Notes under the pieces: generated by a model
Seen by the model: only the letters and a program-made list of their open reading frames with translations
Databases searched by the model: none
What the model was told of the DNA's origin: nothing
Position numbers and translations under genes: made by a program
NCBI GenBank assembly: GCA_052387815.1
Contig: JBQTIU010000032.1
Span: 4,554 to 68,553, forward strand
Reading direction: 5' to 3'
Origin: JBQTIU01 sp052387815
Lineage (GTDB): Bacteria > Pseudomonadota > Alphaproteobacteria > CACIAM-22H2
Length of the DNA stretch: 64,000 bases
In this document: positions 25,154 to 33,674 of the stretch, piece by piece
Layout: every line of letters begins with the position of its first letter
How positions within the stretch are numbered: the stretch's first letter is position 1

Positions 25154-25710
25154 GGGAAGCGGGAAGCGGGCGGAAGCGGCGGCGCGGCGCGCCCGGGCGC
25201 GCGCGGATCGCGCTGGTGGGCGCCAGCCTGCTGCTGGTCGGCGCGTGCGGGTTCGAGCCCCTCTATGGGGAGCGGCCGGGCGGGGCGACCGCCAGCCGGC
25301 TCGAGCAGGTGCAGGTGGCGCCGATCGCTGACCGCTCGGGGCAGATCTTGCGCAACTACCTCCTCGACGATCTCAACCCCCGCGGGCCCCGGCGCCCGGC
25401 GCTTTATACGCTGGAGATCCGACTCCAGGAACCGCGCCAGCAGATCGCCATCCGGCGCGACGACACGGCGACCCGCATCGGTTATGCCGCCGTCGCCTCT
25501 TTCTTCCTGCTGGACACCTCCGGTCGCTCGGTGTTCGGCGGCTCCGCGATCTCGAGCACGAGCTACGAGGTGTCGGATTCGGAATTCGCGACCCGCGCCA
25601 GCCAGGTGAGCGCCCGCGATCGCGCCATGCAGGAGATCAGCGCCGATATCAGAAGCCAGCTCGCCTTGTTCTTCCTACGCGCCGCCGCGCCGCCCGAGCG
25701 GGCGCCTTAG
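25150..25710 (+). CDS. lptE: LPS-assembly lipoprotein LptE
   Basis: The 186-aa outer-membrane lipoprotein plugs the LptD barrel. After a basic N-terminus the signal ends LLLVGACGFEPLYG: the lipobox plus the GFEPLYG start typical of alphaproteobacterial LptE. The remainder (VQVAPIADRSGQILRNYLLD...) fits the family. It is coupled to gspF by an ATGA overlap and converges with lptD, overlapping its 3' end by 4 nt. LptE more often sits beside leuS/holA, so this location is unusual. Confidence 0.9.
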   Translation: MREAGSGRKRRRGAPGRARIALVGASLLLVGACGFEPLYGERPGGATASRLEQVQVAPIADRSGQILRNYLLDDLNPRGPRRPALYTLEIRLQEPRQQIAIRRDDTATRIGYAAVASFFLLDTSGRSVFGGSAISSTSYEVSDSEFATRASQVSARDRAMQEISADIRSQLALFFLRAAAPPERAP

Positions 25711-27953
25711 AACAAGGCGGTCTTCACCTCGCCGAGATTGCGGAACACCATCCTGAGCACGAGCGCCGTATCGGGCGGGTTGTCGCGGCTGCCGATATAG
25801 CGCCGCGTGAAATCGAGGCCGGCAATGAGGCATTCGTCCTCGTAGATCAAGCTCGCCCCGGCGAGCAGCGTGCCGCTGTCCTGGGCGATGCTGGACAGCG
25901 AGCGGGTCACGGCCCGCCAATGCGGGGTGAGCTGGGCGGTGAGCTGGGTCGACACCTGTTCGATGTCGGCACCGAGGTTCGGCTGCGAGCTGCGCTCGAT
26001 GAAGATGTACGACACCGACAGGTTGAGGGCGCTCGGTCCGATCGCGGCGCTGGCGAGGCTGCGCGTCGCCGTGACCTCGTCCGGATCCAGCTGGAACCTG
26101 TAACCCGTCGAAAACCAGGGATGCGGCGAAACGCCGACCCGGCCGACCACGTTCGACGACTTCTTGTCGAGACCCGAGTCGCGCGCGAACGCCGATTCGG
26201 TGCGCAGGCGGTAGCTTTGGCCGACGAACACCGTGGCCTTGCCGCCGCCCGCGCGCGCTACCTCGGTGTTGAGCCCGTAACTCGCGCGTTGGCCGCCCTC
26301 GAGGCGATCGAGCCCGTTGAAGCGGTTGGCGCGGAACAGGTTCGTCTCGTCGAAATCGACGCCGCGACTGTCCTCGTTGGGGAAGCGGCGCTGGTCGCCG
26401 AGATTGGGCGCGGCGACCAGGGAGGCCACCGGCTCGACGAGCGTGCGCAACTCCTCGCCCCGCTGCACCCAGGGGTAGCGCCAACCCAGGCTGACCTGTG
26501 GGAACACCCGGCCCGAGGTGCCGTCCGCGGTCGGCCGGCTGGGATCGGCGGCCGTCCCGATCGAACTCACGTGATAGCCCTCGCCCAAGGTGGAGACCGA
26601 CAGCGCGTAGACTTCGCCGGTCGGCGCCATATAGGGCAGGACCCAGCCCGCTTTGAGCGCGGTGCGCTGCATGCGCGTGCCGTCGCTGCGATAAACCGAC
26701 AGCGCGTTGGCGTCGAGCGCGGTGCGGCCGCCGTAGGCCCCGGGTTCGCCGATATAGTTGTAGTCCAAGAGCGGCAACACGACCGGGGCGAGGCCGGGCT
26801 TGTCGCCTGCGCGCAGGCCCTGGAAGGCGAAGGCGTTGGCCGCGGCATAATTGCGGCCGCGGAAGCCCTCGAGGAAAGCGTTCGAGGTGAGCGTGTTCGA
26901 ATCGAGGAAGTGGTAGCGCTGCAACAGCTTGTAGCGCTGCAAATAGGTGTCGTCGGAGGCCCGCTCGACATTGAAGCCCCAGCGCCAATCGTCGTCGATC
27001 TCGAACTTCCCGTCGCCCTTGAGGTGGCCGCGCGGGTCGTGTCCCGAGACCCGGTTGTTGAGATCGTCGCGCCGGTCGGGATTGGTGAGCGAGGCCGAGA
27101 CCTGCAGCGTGCCCGTGGTCGTGCGCTGGCGGTATTCGCCGGCCAGCACCGGCGCGACCTTGGTGAAGAAGATCGGCTCGAAGGTGAGGTCCTTGTCGGG
27201 GCCGAGGATCTGGTAGTAGGGCACGGTCAAGAACTGGCCGAGGAAGCTGGCCGACCCGATATCGGGGGCGAGCAACCCGCTGCTGCGCGGCACCGTGCCG
27301 TCGGGGTGCGAAAGATAGGGCGTGTAGGCGACGGGGATGCCCAGGATCTCCATGACGGCGTCGTTGTAGGTGATTTGCTTGGCTTCCTGGTCGTGGATCA
27401 CGCGCGCGGCTTTGATCTGCCACACCGGCGCGCGGGTCGGGTCGCGGGGGCACAGCTCGCATGGGCTGTAGACCACCTTGCGCGCGACGGTCAGGTTGCC
27501 GTCGATGCGCCGGCCGCTGACCGCGGCCAGACGCGACTGGTCGGCGAGCAGCATGCGGAGGTTCTGGACCACGCCCTCGCGCATGCCTCCCGTCAGTTCC
27601 ACGTAGTCGGCGAAGATCACTTCGCCGGTGGGCTCGAGCAGGCTGACGTTGCCGGTCGCGACCACCGTGTTGGCGCGCTGGTTGTAGGACACGCTGTCGG
27701 CCCTGAGCACGCGCTCGCCCTGCGCGATCTCGACGTTGCCGTTGGCCGTGGCGACGCCGAGATCCTCGTCCCAGATCACCTCATCGGCGGCGAGCAGGGC
27801 CGGCAAGGCGCGCTCCGGCGGGCGTCCGTCCTGGGCGTGCGCCGGCCCGGCGCCGGCGCCGAGCGCCAGCAGCACCCACAGGCCCACGAATGCCCAGCGC
27901 GCACGCCCGACCCCGCGGCCGGGCGGCTTCGCAGGCCGGCCAGTCCCCGACAT
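25707..27953 (-). CDS. lptD: LPS-assembly protein LptD
   Basis: The 748-aa outer-membrane beta-barrel inserts LPS. A signal peptide (WVLLALGAGAGPAHA) is followed by an OstA/LptA-like beta-jellyroll (LLAADEVIWDEDLGVATANG). The long barrel domain ends YIGSRDNPPDTALVLRMVFRN. The cysteine pair in SPCELCP and a C-terminal Cys (EDECLIAG) correspond to residues used for interdomain disulfides in this family. It is convergent with lptE, so the two partners are adjacent but on opposite strands. Confidence 0.95.
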   Translation of the reverse strand: MSGTGRPAKPPGRGVGRARWAFVGLWVLLALGAGAGPAHAQDGRPPERALPALLAADEVIWDEDLGVATANGNVEIAQGERVLRADSVSYNQRANTVVATGNVSLLEPTGEVIFADYVELTGGMREGVVQNLRMLLADQSRLAAVSGRRIDGNLTVARKVVYSPCELCPRDPTRAPVWQIKAARVIHDQEAKQITYNDAVMEILGIPVAYTPYLSHPDGTVPRSSGLLAPDIGSASFLGQFLTVPYYQILGPDKDLTFEPIFFTKVAPVLAGEYRQRTTTGTLQVSASLTNPDRRDDLNNRVSGHDPRGHLKGDGKFEIDDDWRWGFNVERASDDTYLQRYKLLQRYHFLDSNTLTSNAFLEGFRGRNYAAANAFAFQGLRAGDKPGLAPVVLPLLDYNYIGEPGAYGGRTALDANALSVYRSDGTRMQRTALKAGWVLPYMAPTGEVYALSVSTLGEGYHVSSIGTAADPSRPTADGTSGRVFPQVSLGWRYPWVQRGEELRTLVEPVASLVAAPNLGDQRRFPNEDSRGVDFDETNLFRANRFNGLDRLEGGQRASYGLNTEVARAGGGKATVFVGQSYRLRTESAFARDSGLDKKSSNVVGRVGVSPHPWFSTGYRFQLDPDEVTATRSLASAAIGPSALNLSVSYIFIERSSQPNLGADIEQVSTQLTAQLTPHWRAVTRSLSSIAQDSGTLLAGASLIYEDECLIAGLDFTRRYIGSRDNPPDTALVLRMVFRNLGEVKTALF

Positions 27954-28005
27954 GAACGCCTCTTTATGCTTCTCGGTCGAGGGCGATTATAGCCGCCGCG
28001 GGACT

Positions 28006-28014
28006 TGTGGATAA
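28006..28014 (-). promoter_or_regulatory. perfect DnaA-box sequence
   Basis: TGTGGATAA is the exact complement of the DnaA box TTATCCACA. It lies in the short gap between lptD and rpe. Only one perfect box was noticed here, so it may be a titration or regulatory site, or chance. Confidence 0.35.
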
Positions 28015-28101
28015 GGTAGATTTGTGCCCTATCCTCAAGGCGCAGGGGGGTGGCCGGACCCCTACTTGCCCACCCGTGGGCCGACCTGTTAGGAACAACG
28101 G

Positions 28102-28764
28102 ATGCCGAATCCGGTGCGGGTGGCGCCTTCCCTGCTTTCGGCCGACTTCGCGCGGCTCGGCGAGGAAGTGCGGGCGATGGCGAGCGCGGGCGCCGATTAC
28201 CTCCATATCGACGTCATGGACGGGCATTTCGTTCCCAACATCACCATCGGCCCGGCGGTGGTGAAGGCGCTCAGGGCGCATGCCAGCCTGCCCTTCGACG
28301 TCCATCTGATGATTTCGCCGGTCGACCCCTATATCGGCGAGTTCGCTGCCGCTGGCGCCGACATCATCACCGTGCACCCCGAGGCGGGCCCGCACCTCCA
28401 TCGCACCCTCCAACTCATCAAGTCGTTCGGCAAGATGGCCGGCGTATCGTTGAACCCGGCAACGCCAGTCGAGGCGATCGACCCGGTGCTCGATGACATC
28501 GACCTGGTGCTGGTGATGTCGGTCAATCCCGGCTTCGGCGGCCAGACCTTCATCGCCAGCCAAGTCGACAAGATCCGCCGGGTTCGCGCCCGCATCGAGG
28601 CGCGCAGGCGGGCCGTCGACCTCGAGGTCGACGGCGGCATCAATTTCGAGACCGCGCGCCTCGCCGTCGCGGCCGGGGCGGATGTGCTGGTCGCCGGCAC
28701 GGCCAGTTTCGCCGGCGGGATCACCGCCTATGCCGACAACATCCGCCGGCTCAAAGGGGCATGA
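28102..28764 (+). CDS. rpe: ribulose-phosphate 3-epimerase
   Basis: The 220-aa TIM-barrel enzyme of the pentose phosphate pathway interconverts ribulose-5-phosphate and xylulose-5-phosphate. The signatures [35 protein letters not shown] and LEVDGGIN are all present, including the metal-binding His and Asp. AGGA stands 8 nt before the ATG. Its stop overlaps the start of the heparinase-like gene (ATGA). Confidence 0.96.
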   Translation: MPNPVRVAPSLLSADFARLGEEVRAMASAGADYLHIDVMDGHFVPNITIGPAVVKALRAHASLPFDVHLMISPVDPYIGEFAAAGADIITVHPEAGPHLHRTLQLIKSFGKMAGVSLNPATPVEAIDPVLDDIDLVLVMSVNPGFGGQTFIASQVDKIRRVRARIEARRRAVDLEVDGGINFETARLAVAAGADVLVAGTASFAGGITAYADNIRRLKGA

Positions 28765-30464
28765 ACGCGGACCCGAGAGCGAGCGAGCGGCAGGTCGGGA
28801 GCGGGGCGCGGCAGGGCAGACTCGCCCGGCTGGGTTATGCCAATCCGCTGTATCGCCTGGCGCTGATCGGCGGGGCGCCGAAGCGGCTCCTGCGGCTGCC
28901 GCCCGACCCGTGGCCGGGGGATGGCGCGCGGGGTCAGGCGATTCTCGCCGGCAAGCTCGTCTGCGCGGGCAAGACGGTGTCGGCCGACCGGCCGGACTGG
29001 TTCTCGCCCGCGCTCGGCGTCGCGACCCTCACCGACCTCCACCGCTTCGACTGGCTCGACGATCTCGCCGCGGCGGGCGGCGAGCCGGCGAGGCGCCGCG
29101 CCCGCGATCTCATCGCGCTCTGGCTCGACGCCGAGCACGGCTGGCATGAGATCGCCTGGGCGCCCGAGGTCTTGGGCGCGCGGGTGGCGGCGTGGCTGGC
29201 GCACGCCAAGTTCATCTCGCGCGGCGAGGGCGACGAGCTCGGACCCCGCATTCTCGCTTCGCTCGCCCGCCAGGTGCGGCATCTCAGCCGGGTCGCCGGC
29301 CGCTGGGCCGCGGGCGGCGACCGCCTGATCGCCCTCAAGGGCCTCATATACGCGACCTTGTGCGGCATCGGCGGCGAGCGGCGGGCGCGTTCGGCGCTCA
29401 AGGCGCTGGCGGGCGAGCTCGCCTACCAGGTGCTGCCCGACGGCGGCCACATCGAGCGCTCGCCGCAGGTCCATCTGCGCGCGCTCGCCGCCCTGGTCGA
29501 CATCCGCGACATGTTGCGGGCCGCCGGCCATGAGGCGCCCGCCGAACTCCACTCGGCGATCGAGCGCATGGCCCCGATGCTGCGGTTCTTCCGCCACGGC
29601 GACGGCGGCCTCGCATTGTTCAACGACTCGAACGAAGAATCCCCGGCTTTCATCGACGCCGTGCTGGTCCGCGCCCATGCCAAGGGTCGCGCGCCGGAAC
29701 GGGCGAGCGATTCGGGGTACCAGCGCCTCGCCGCCGAGCGCGTGCTGCTGCTCGTCGATGCCGGCGCGCCGCCGCCCCCGGGCCTCGACCGCCACGCCCA
29801 TGCCGGGACGCTCAGCTTCGAGATGAGCTACGGCAAGGAGCGCCTGATCGTCAATTGCGGCGCCTACCCGTCCGCCGATCCCGTCTGGCGGCGCGCCCAA
29901 CGCTTCAGCGCCGCGCATTCGACGCTGGTGGTCGACGAAACCAATTCCTCCGAGGTGCGGCCGGCCGAGGGACTGGGGAGGAGGCCGGCCACCGTCACCT
30001 GCGTGCGCGAGGAGGCGGACGGCAACACCTGGCTGACGATCAGCCATGACGGCTATCTCGCCCAGCGCCGGCTCGTCCATCGCCGGCGCCTCTATCTCGC
30101 GCAGGACGGCGCCGATCTGCGCGGCGAGGATGCGCTCCTCGCCACGCCCCTCGCCGCGGCCGAGGCGGCGGGCGGCGGTCCCCAGGCGGCGCCGGGACAC
30201 CACGGCGCCTATGCGCTACGCTTCCACCTCCATCCCGAGGTCCAGGCCTCGCTGATCCAGAACGGCGCCGCGGCGCTCGTGCGCCTGCCCTCGGGCGCCG
30301 CCTGGCGGCTGGTCGGCGGCGGCGGGCGCTTGGAGCTTGCCGAAAGCGTCTATTTGGGCGCGCGCGGGCTGGCTCGGCGCACCCAGCAGATCGTGATCTC
30401 GGGTCCCATCGCCGGCGCGGGCGCGGTCATCAAATGGGCCCTCAAGCGGGTGGCGAAGGGCTAG
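28761..30464 (+). CDS. heparinase II/III family protein
   Basis: The 567-aa protein has an N-terminal (alpha/alpha) toroid of about 330 residues ([37 protein letters not shown]). A C-terminal beta-sandwich heparinase II/III-like domain follows ([21 protein letters not shown] and [16 protein letters not shown]), with the conserved HST. Homologues occur next to rpe in many alphaproteobacteria. It may be a polysaccharide lyase or a catalytically altered relative; no signal peptide is visible, so cytoplasmic location is likely. It is translationally coupled to rpe. Confidence 0.88.
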   Translation: MNADPRASERQVGSGARQGRLARLGYANPLYRLALIGGAPKRLLRLPPDPWPGDGARGQAILAGKLVCAGKTVSADRPDWFSPALGVATLTDLHRFDWLDDLAAAGGEPARRRARDLIALWLDAEHGWHEIAWAPEVLGARVAAWLAHAKFISRGEGDELGPRILASLARQVRHLSRVAGRWAAGGDRLIALKGLIYATLCGIGGERRARSALKALAGELAYQVLPDGGHIERSPQVHLRALAALVDIRDMLRAAGHEAPAELHSAIERMAPMLRFFRHGDGGLALFNDSNEESPAFIDAVLVRAHAKGRAPERASDSGYQRLAAERVLLLVDAGAPPPPGLDRHAHAGTLSFEMSYGKERLIVNCGAYPSADPVWRRAQRFSAAHSTLVVDETNSSEVRPAEGLGRRPATVTCVREEADGNTWLTISHDGYLAQRRLVHRRRLYLAQDGADLRGEDALLATPLAAAEAAGGGPQAAPGHHGAYALRFHLHPEVQASLIQNGAAALVRLPSGAAWRLVGGGGRLELAESVYLGARGLARRTQQIVISGPIAGAGAVIKWALKRVAKG

Positions 30465-30880
30465 CCAGGGCTCGCCGCGGGCGCCGGCGGGCCCTTGAGT
30501 TCGACCACGTTGCCGTCGGGATCGCGGATGTACATCGACGGGCCCTCGCCGTCGGCCCCGTAGCGCGTCGCGACCTCGCCCGGGGCGACGCCGTGGCGCT
30601 CCAGGTGCCGGCGGAGCGCGGCTTCCTCGAAGCTCTCCAGGCGCAGGGCGAGATGGTCCATGTTGGCGCCCGAAGCAATCGCCGGATTTCCCTCGCGCGC
30701 GACGGCCATATCGATGAGATCGATCATCGAGGCGCCGGCGCGCAACTGCACCAGCCCGAGGCGCTCGAGGCGTCGCTCTTCGCGGCATCCCAAGACCTCG
30801 CAGTAGAACCGCAGCGCGCGGCCCAGATCGGCGACGCGCAGCACGACATGATCGATATTGCGGATTTCGATCGCAGCCAT
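30461..30880 (-). CDS. VOC (glyoxalase/dioxygenase) family protein
   Basis: The 139-aa protein starts IRNIDHVVLRVADLGRALRF, with the metal-binding His, and continues with the second half-repeat NMDHLALRLESFEEAAL. It ends DPDGNVVELKGP with the conserved Glu ligand. The paired beta-alpha-beta-beta-beta units are typical of the vicinal oxygen chelate superfamily. The ATG at 30880 has GAGGG 8 nt upstream. The substrate is unknown; lactoylglutathione lyase-like and dioxygenase-like members cannot be told apart. It converges on the heparinase-like gene with a 4-nt overlap. Confidence 0.88.
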   Translation of the reverse strand: MAAIEIRNIDHVVLRVADLGRALRFYCEVLGCREERRLERLGLVQLRAGASMIDLIDMAVAREGNPAIASGANMDHLALRLESFEEAALRRHLERHGVAPGEVATRYGADGEGPSMYIRDPDGNVVELKGPPAPAASPG

Positions 30881-30945
30881 CGGGCAATCCCTCGCCACGC
30901 CCCCCCCGCCACGCCACGACCGACATTGTACCTCAACTTGCCGCG

Positions 30946-32763
30946 TCAATCGCCGACCGCGCGCGGATCGGCATAGCCGGGGTAGGGCCAGGACCCGACC
31001 CGGCGCCAAGCGGGCCCTGCGCGGGCCAGCAGATACGAAGCGCCGGGCGCCATCGCCACGCCGAAGGCGCGCTCGATGGGCGGCGCCGGCACATGGACCC
31101 AGACATGGGTGGGGGATCCGCCGACCGCCGCGCGGATGGCCGCGGGATCGCCGAAATCGATGCCCGCGATGCGCCGCACGCCGGCCGTCCGCCCGACTTC
31201 ATAGCGCATCACGATCGCCGATTTGCCGTTATCCGCCGTATCGACGACGGCAAGCCGGGCGCCGGGTTCGAGCCGGCCGGCCAGTTCGCCGCCGACCGTG
31301 CGCACATAGCGCGTCACCGGGTTGAGGTCGAAGCGAATCTTGTGAGCGAGCGCCACGGGCAGGGCAAGCGCGAGCGCCACCGCCAGCGCGCCGGCCAGCC
31401 GGGGGGCGCGCACGCGCCGGCAAAGCGCTCCGGCGCCGAGCGCGGCAAAGGCGAGGGCCACCCCACCGAGCTGCGTGTTGTAGCGCCAATACGAGGCGAC
31501 CCTCAGCGCTTCGCCGCGATCGAAGGCGCCGAGATAGGTGGCGAACAGAAACGCGTTGAAGCCCACGAACAAGGTGGCGACCAGGATCGCCAGGCGGTCG
31601 AGCGGGGAGCGCTCGGCGTTGGCGAGCGCCCGCACGGCGAAGCCCACGGCCACCAGCATGAGAGCGAAATAGCCGCCCTTGCGAGCCGCCACGCCGGCCA
31701 TGCGCGCCAGGATCGCCCCGGCATCATCCCAATACCATTGCGAGAGCGGCCGAAAGGCGAACTCGGCGCCGGCGAGATGGGCGTGGACGTGGAGGCGCCA
31801 GAGGACATAGACCGCCAGGCCGGGCACGAGTAGCCCGGGCGAAAGGCGGAACAGCGCGCCGAGCGGCCGGGACGGCGCCGTCCAGGCAGCGGCGAACAGA
31901 CCGGCGAGGAGCAGCACGGCGAGGACGACATTGGTCTGCTTGAGGTTGACGAGCACGGCGAGCGCCAGGCCGGCGGCGAGCGCGTGGCCTTGCTCGCGCT
32001 CGACCGCCGCTAGCCCTTCGAGCATCCGCCACAGCGCGACGGCGGCGATGGCGAGGACCACCGCCGTCGTCCAGTCGGCATAAGCGGTGAACGCGAGCTT
32101 GGGCACGAAGGCCGGATTGAGGAGCGTTGCCCCGAGGAAGCCGATCGCCAACAGGCCCCAGGATGGCGCGCCGTCCCGCCCGGCGCCCAGGCGCAGCTGA
32201 CGCGCCACCATCAGGGCGAGCGCGAGAACCAGCAGCGTGTTCCACAGGATGACGGCGTTCTCGACGAAGGCGCCCGCAATTCGGCTGGCGAAATACCCGA
32301 CCATCGGCAGGCCGTAAGGATAGGCCGCGAAATCGGTCGGCGAGGAGGGCAGACCCAGCCGCGGCACGCTGTCATGGTCGAAGAGGTAGCGCTGGTTGAT
32401 CAGCCAGTGCGCGAACTCGTCCCATTGCGAGGCCGACATCGCCGCGGCGACGAAAAGAACCGGCAGGCCGAGCACGAGCATCCGGCCGGCCGCCGGGTCG
32501 AGGTCGCGCCGGCGGAAGGCCCACAGCGCGCCCACGGCGCCGCCGGCCAGCGCCGCCGCCGGGAGATAGGCGAAGGTGAGCGCGACGAGCCCGAACGCCG
32601 CCAGCGCCAGGCAGGCAAGCCCCCAGCCGGCGAGCAGCCGCAATTCGAACGGCTCGGCGCGGCCAACCAGCGACCCCAGGCCGACGAACGCCACCGCCAC
32701 CAGCAGCACCGAGGCGAGGCCCAAGAGATCGGCGAGGCCGGGAAGCCAGGCGTGGACGGACAT
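30946..32763 (-). CDS. polytopic membrane glycosyltransferase-like protein
   Basis: The 605-aa protein has about 12 hydrophobic helices and an early loop SQWDEFAHWLINQRYLFDHD. Acidic and His residues there resemble the GT-C (GT39/GT83-like) first-loop motif. A C-terminal soluble part of about 130 residues follows. It is probably a polyprenyl-phosphate-sugar-dependent transferase of surface-glycan synthesis, or a polymerase. The family is not certain. It follows a methyltransferase gene after 5 nt, in the same orientation. Confidence 0.6.
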   Translation of the reverse strand: MSVHAWLPGLADLLGLASVLLVAVAFVGLGSLVGRAEPFELRLLAGWGLACLALAAFGLVALTFAYLPAAALAGGAVGALWAFRRRDLDPAAGRMLVLGLPVLFVAAAMSASQWDEFAHWLINQRYLFDHDSVPRLGLPSSPTDFAAYPYGLPMVGYFASRIAGAFVENAVILWNTLLVLALALMVARQLRLGAGRDGAPSWGLLAIGFLGATLLNPAFVPKLAFTAYADWTTAVVLAIAAVALWRMLEGLAAVEREQGHALAAGLALAVLVNLKQTNVVLAVLLLAGLFAAAWTAPSRPLGALFRLSPGLLVPGLAVYVLWRLHVHAHLAGAEFAFRPLSQWYWDDAGAILARMAGVAARKGGYFALMLVAVGFAVRALANAERSPLDRLAILVATLFVGFNAFLFATYLGAFDRGEALRVASYWRYNTQLGGVALAFAALGAGALCRRVRAPRLAGALAVALALALPVALAHKIRFDLNPVTRYVRTVGGELAGRLEPGARLAVVDTADNGKSAIVMRYEVGRTAGVRRIAGIDFGDPAAIRAAVGGSPTHVWVHVPAPPIERAFGVAMAPGASYLLARAGPAWRRVGSWPYPGYADPRAVGD

Positions 32764-32768
32764 CAGGC

Positions 32769-33443
32769 TTATCGCTCGGCGACGACCAGCAGGTTCTTGC
32801 CGAACAGGCGTCCCACCAGGCGGTCCAAGACCCGGCTCGAGGGAAAGACCAGCCGGTCATAAAGCCGCAAACCCCTGGGGCTCAGGCGCCCGGTGCCGGG
32901 ATCGATGGCCTTGAACAGCAGGGCGGCGAAGAATCCCAGGCTGTCGGCGTACCGCCACCTTCGCACCTCGAGGCCCGCCGCCTCGACGAGCGACAGCAGC
33001 GTGCGCGCGCTGTAGCGCCGCCGATGGCCCTGGTTGCGATCGAACGAGGAGTAGAGCACCTGGAAGGCCGGCACGTAGAGCACCAGCCGGCCGCCCGGCG
33101 ACAGCACCCGGCGAATTTCCTTGAGCGCGCCCAAATCGTCCTCGATGTGCTCGAGAACGTTGAGGCTATAGACGGCCGCCACGCTGCCCGCGGCCAGTGC
33201 GCCGAGATCGGGATGGACCTCGAACCCGTCCTCGCCGAGGCGGCGCGCCATGTCGAGATCGGGCTCGACGCACATCACGCGTACCCCGCGCTCGCGCAAG
33301 GATCGGGCGAAGGTGCCGATCCCGGCGCCGAAATCGACCGCCTGGTCGCGAAGGAAGCCGCGCACCAGGTCGAGGAGCCAGGCGTTGTAGTTCCGGGCCT
33401 CCGCCATGGTCTTGAGAATGTCGGCCATCGTGTCGTCTGGCAT
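32769..33443 (-). CDS. class I SAM-dependent methyltransferase
   Basis: The 224-aa protein has a Rossmann methyltransferase fold: VDFGAGIGTFARSLRERG (motif I), VMCVEPDLDMA (acidic loop), AAVYSLNVLEHIEDD and LSPGGRLVLYVPAF. This Methyltransf_11-like protein is often found in glycan clusters. The ATG at 33443 is preceded by GAGGG at 5-nt spacing; an upstream ATG at 33491 would add 16 residues. The C-terminal third (FFAALLFKAIDPGTG...) is hydrophobic and may associate with the membrane. The substrate is unknown. Confidence 0.85.
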   Translation of the reverse strand: MPDDTMADILKTMAEARNYNAWLLDLVRGFLRDQAVDFGAGIGTFARSLRERGVRVMCVEPDLDMARRLGEDGFEVHPDLGALAAGSVAAVYSLNVLEHIEDDLGALKEIRRVLSPGGRLVLYVPAFQVLYSSFDRNQGHRRRYSARTLLSLVEAAGLEVRRWRYADSLGFFAALLFKAIDPGTGRLSPRGLRLYDRLVFPSSRVLDRLVGRLFGKNLLVVAER

Positions 33444-33536
33444 CGACGCCCTCACCCGACGCGAGCCCCGCCCTTGTGTCGGCGAAGACATCCGGCGAAG
33501 ATGAGCCGATCGCGGGTCGCGCGGGACCGAGAGGCC

Positions 33537-33674
33537 ATGAAGTTCGCCGAGGGAATTGCAGAGAGCGGGCGACGAGCGGTGCTGGAAGGGTTGGCGTGGC
33601 TGTGGGTCGTCGCGGTCATGATCGCCTATTTATATCAGTTCAAGCCGATCTTCGAGATACTCGTCGCTAGATGA
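33537..33674 (+). CDS. small single-pass membrane protein
   Basis: This short gene of 45 aa has a basic/amphipathic N-terminus and one membrane helix (LAWLWVVAVMIAYLYQF). A GAGAGG lies 2-3 nt before the ATG. Its stop overlaps the ATG of the following membrane glycosyltransferase-like gene (ATGA), so translation is likely coupled. No homologue is recognised; it may be a small subunit or stabiliser of the next protein. Confidence 0.6.
   Translation: MKFAEGIAESGRRAVLEGLAWLWVVAVMIAYLYQFKPIFEILVAR

Noticed and set aside
26200..26220. ops-like GGCGGTAGCTTTG within lptD
   Set aside because: Inside a coding region on the antisense strand and unlinked to the NusG-like factor; counted as background for the ops-like motif.
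25920..27992. 690-codon plus-strand frame opposite lptD
   Set aside because: Antisense to an unambiguous LptD; no recognisable domain.
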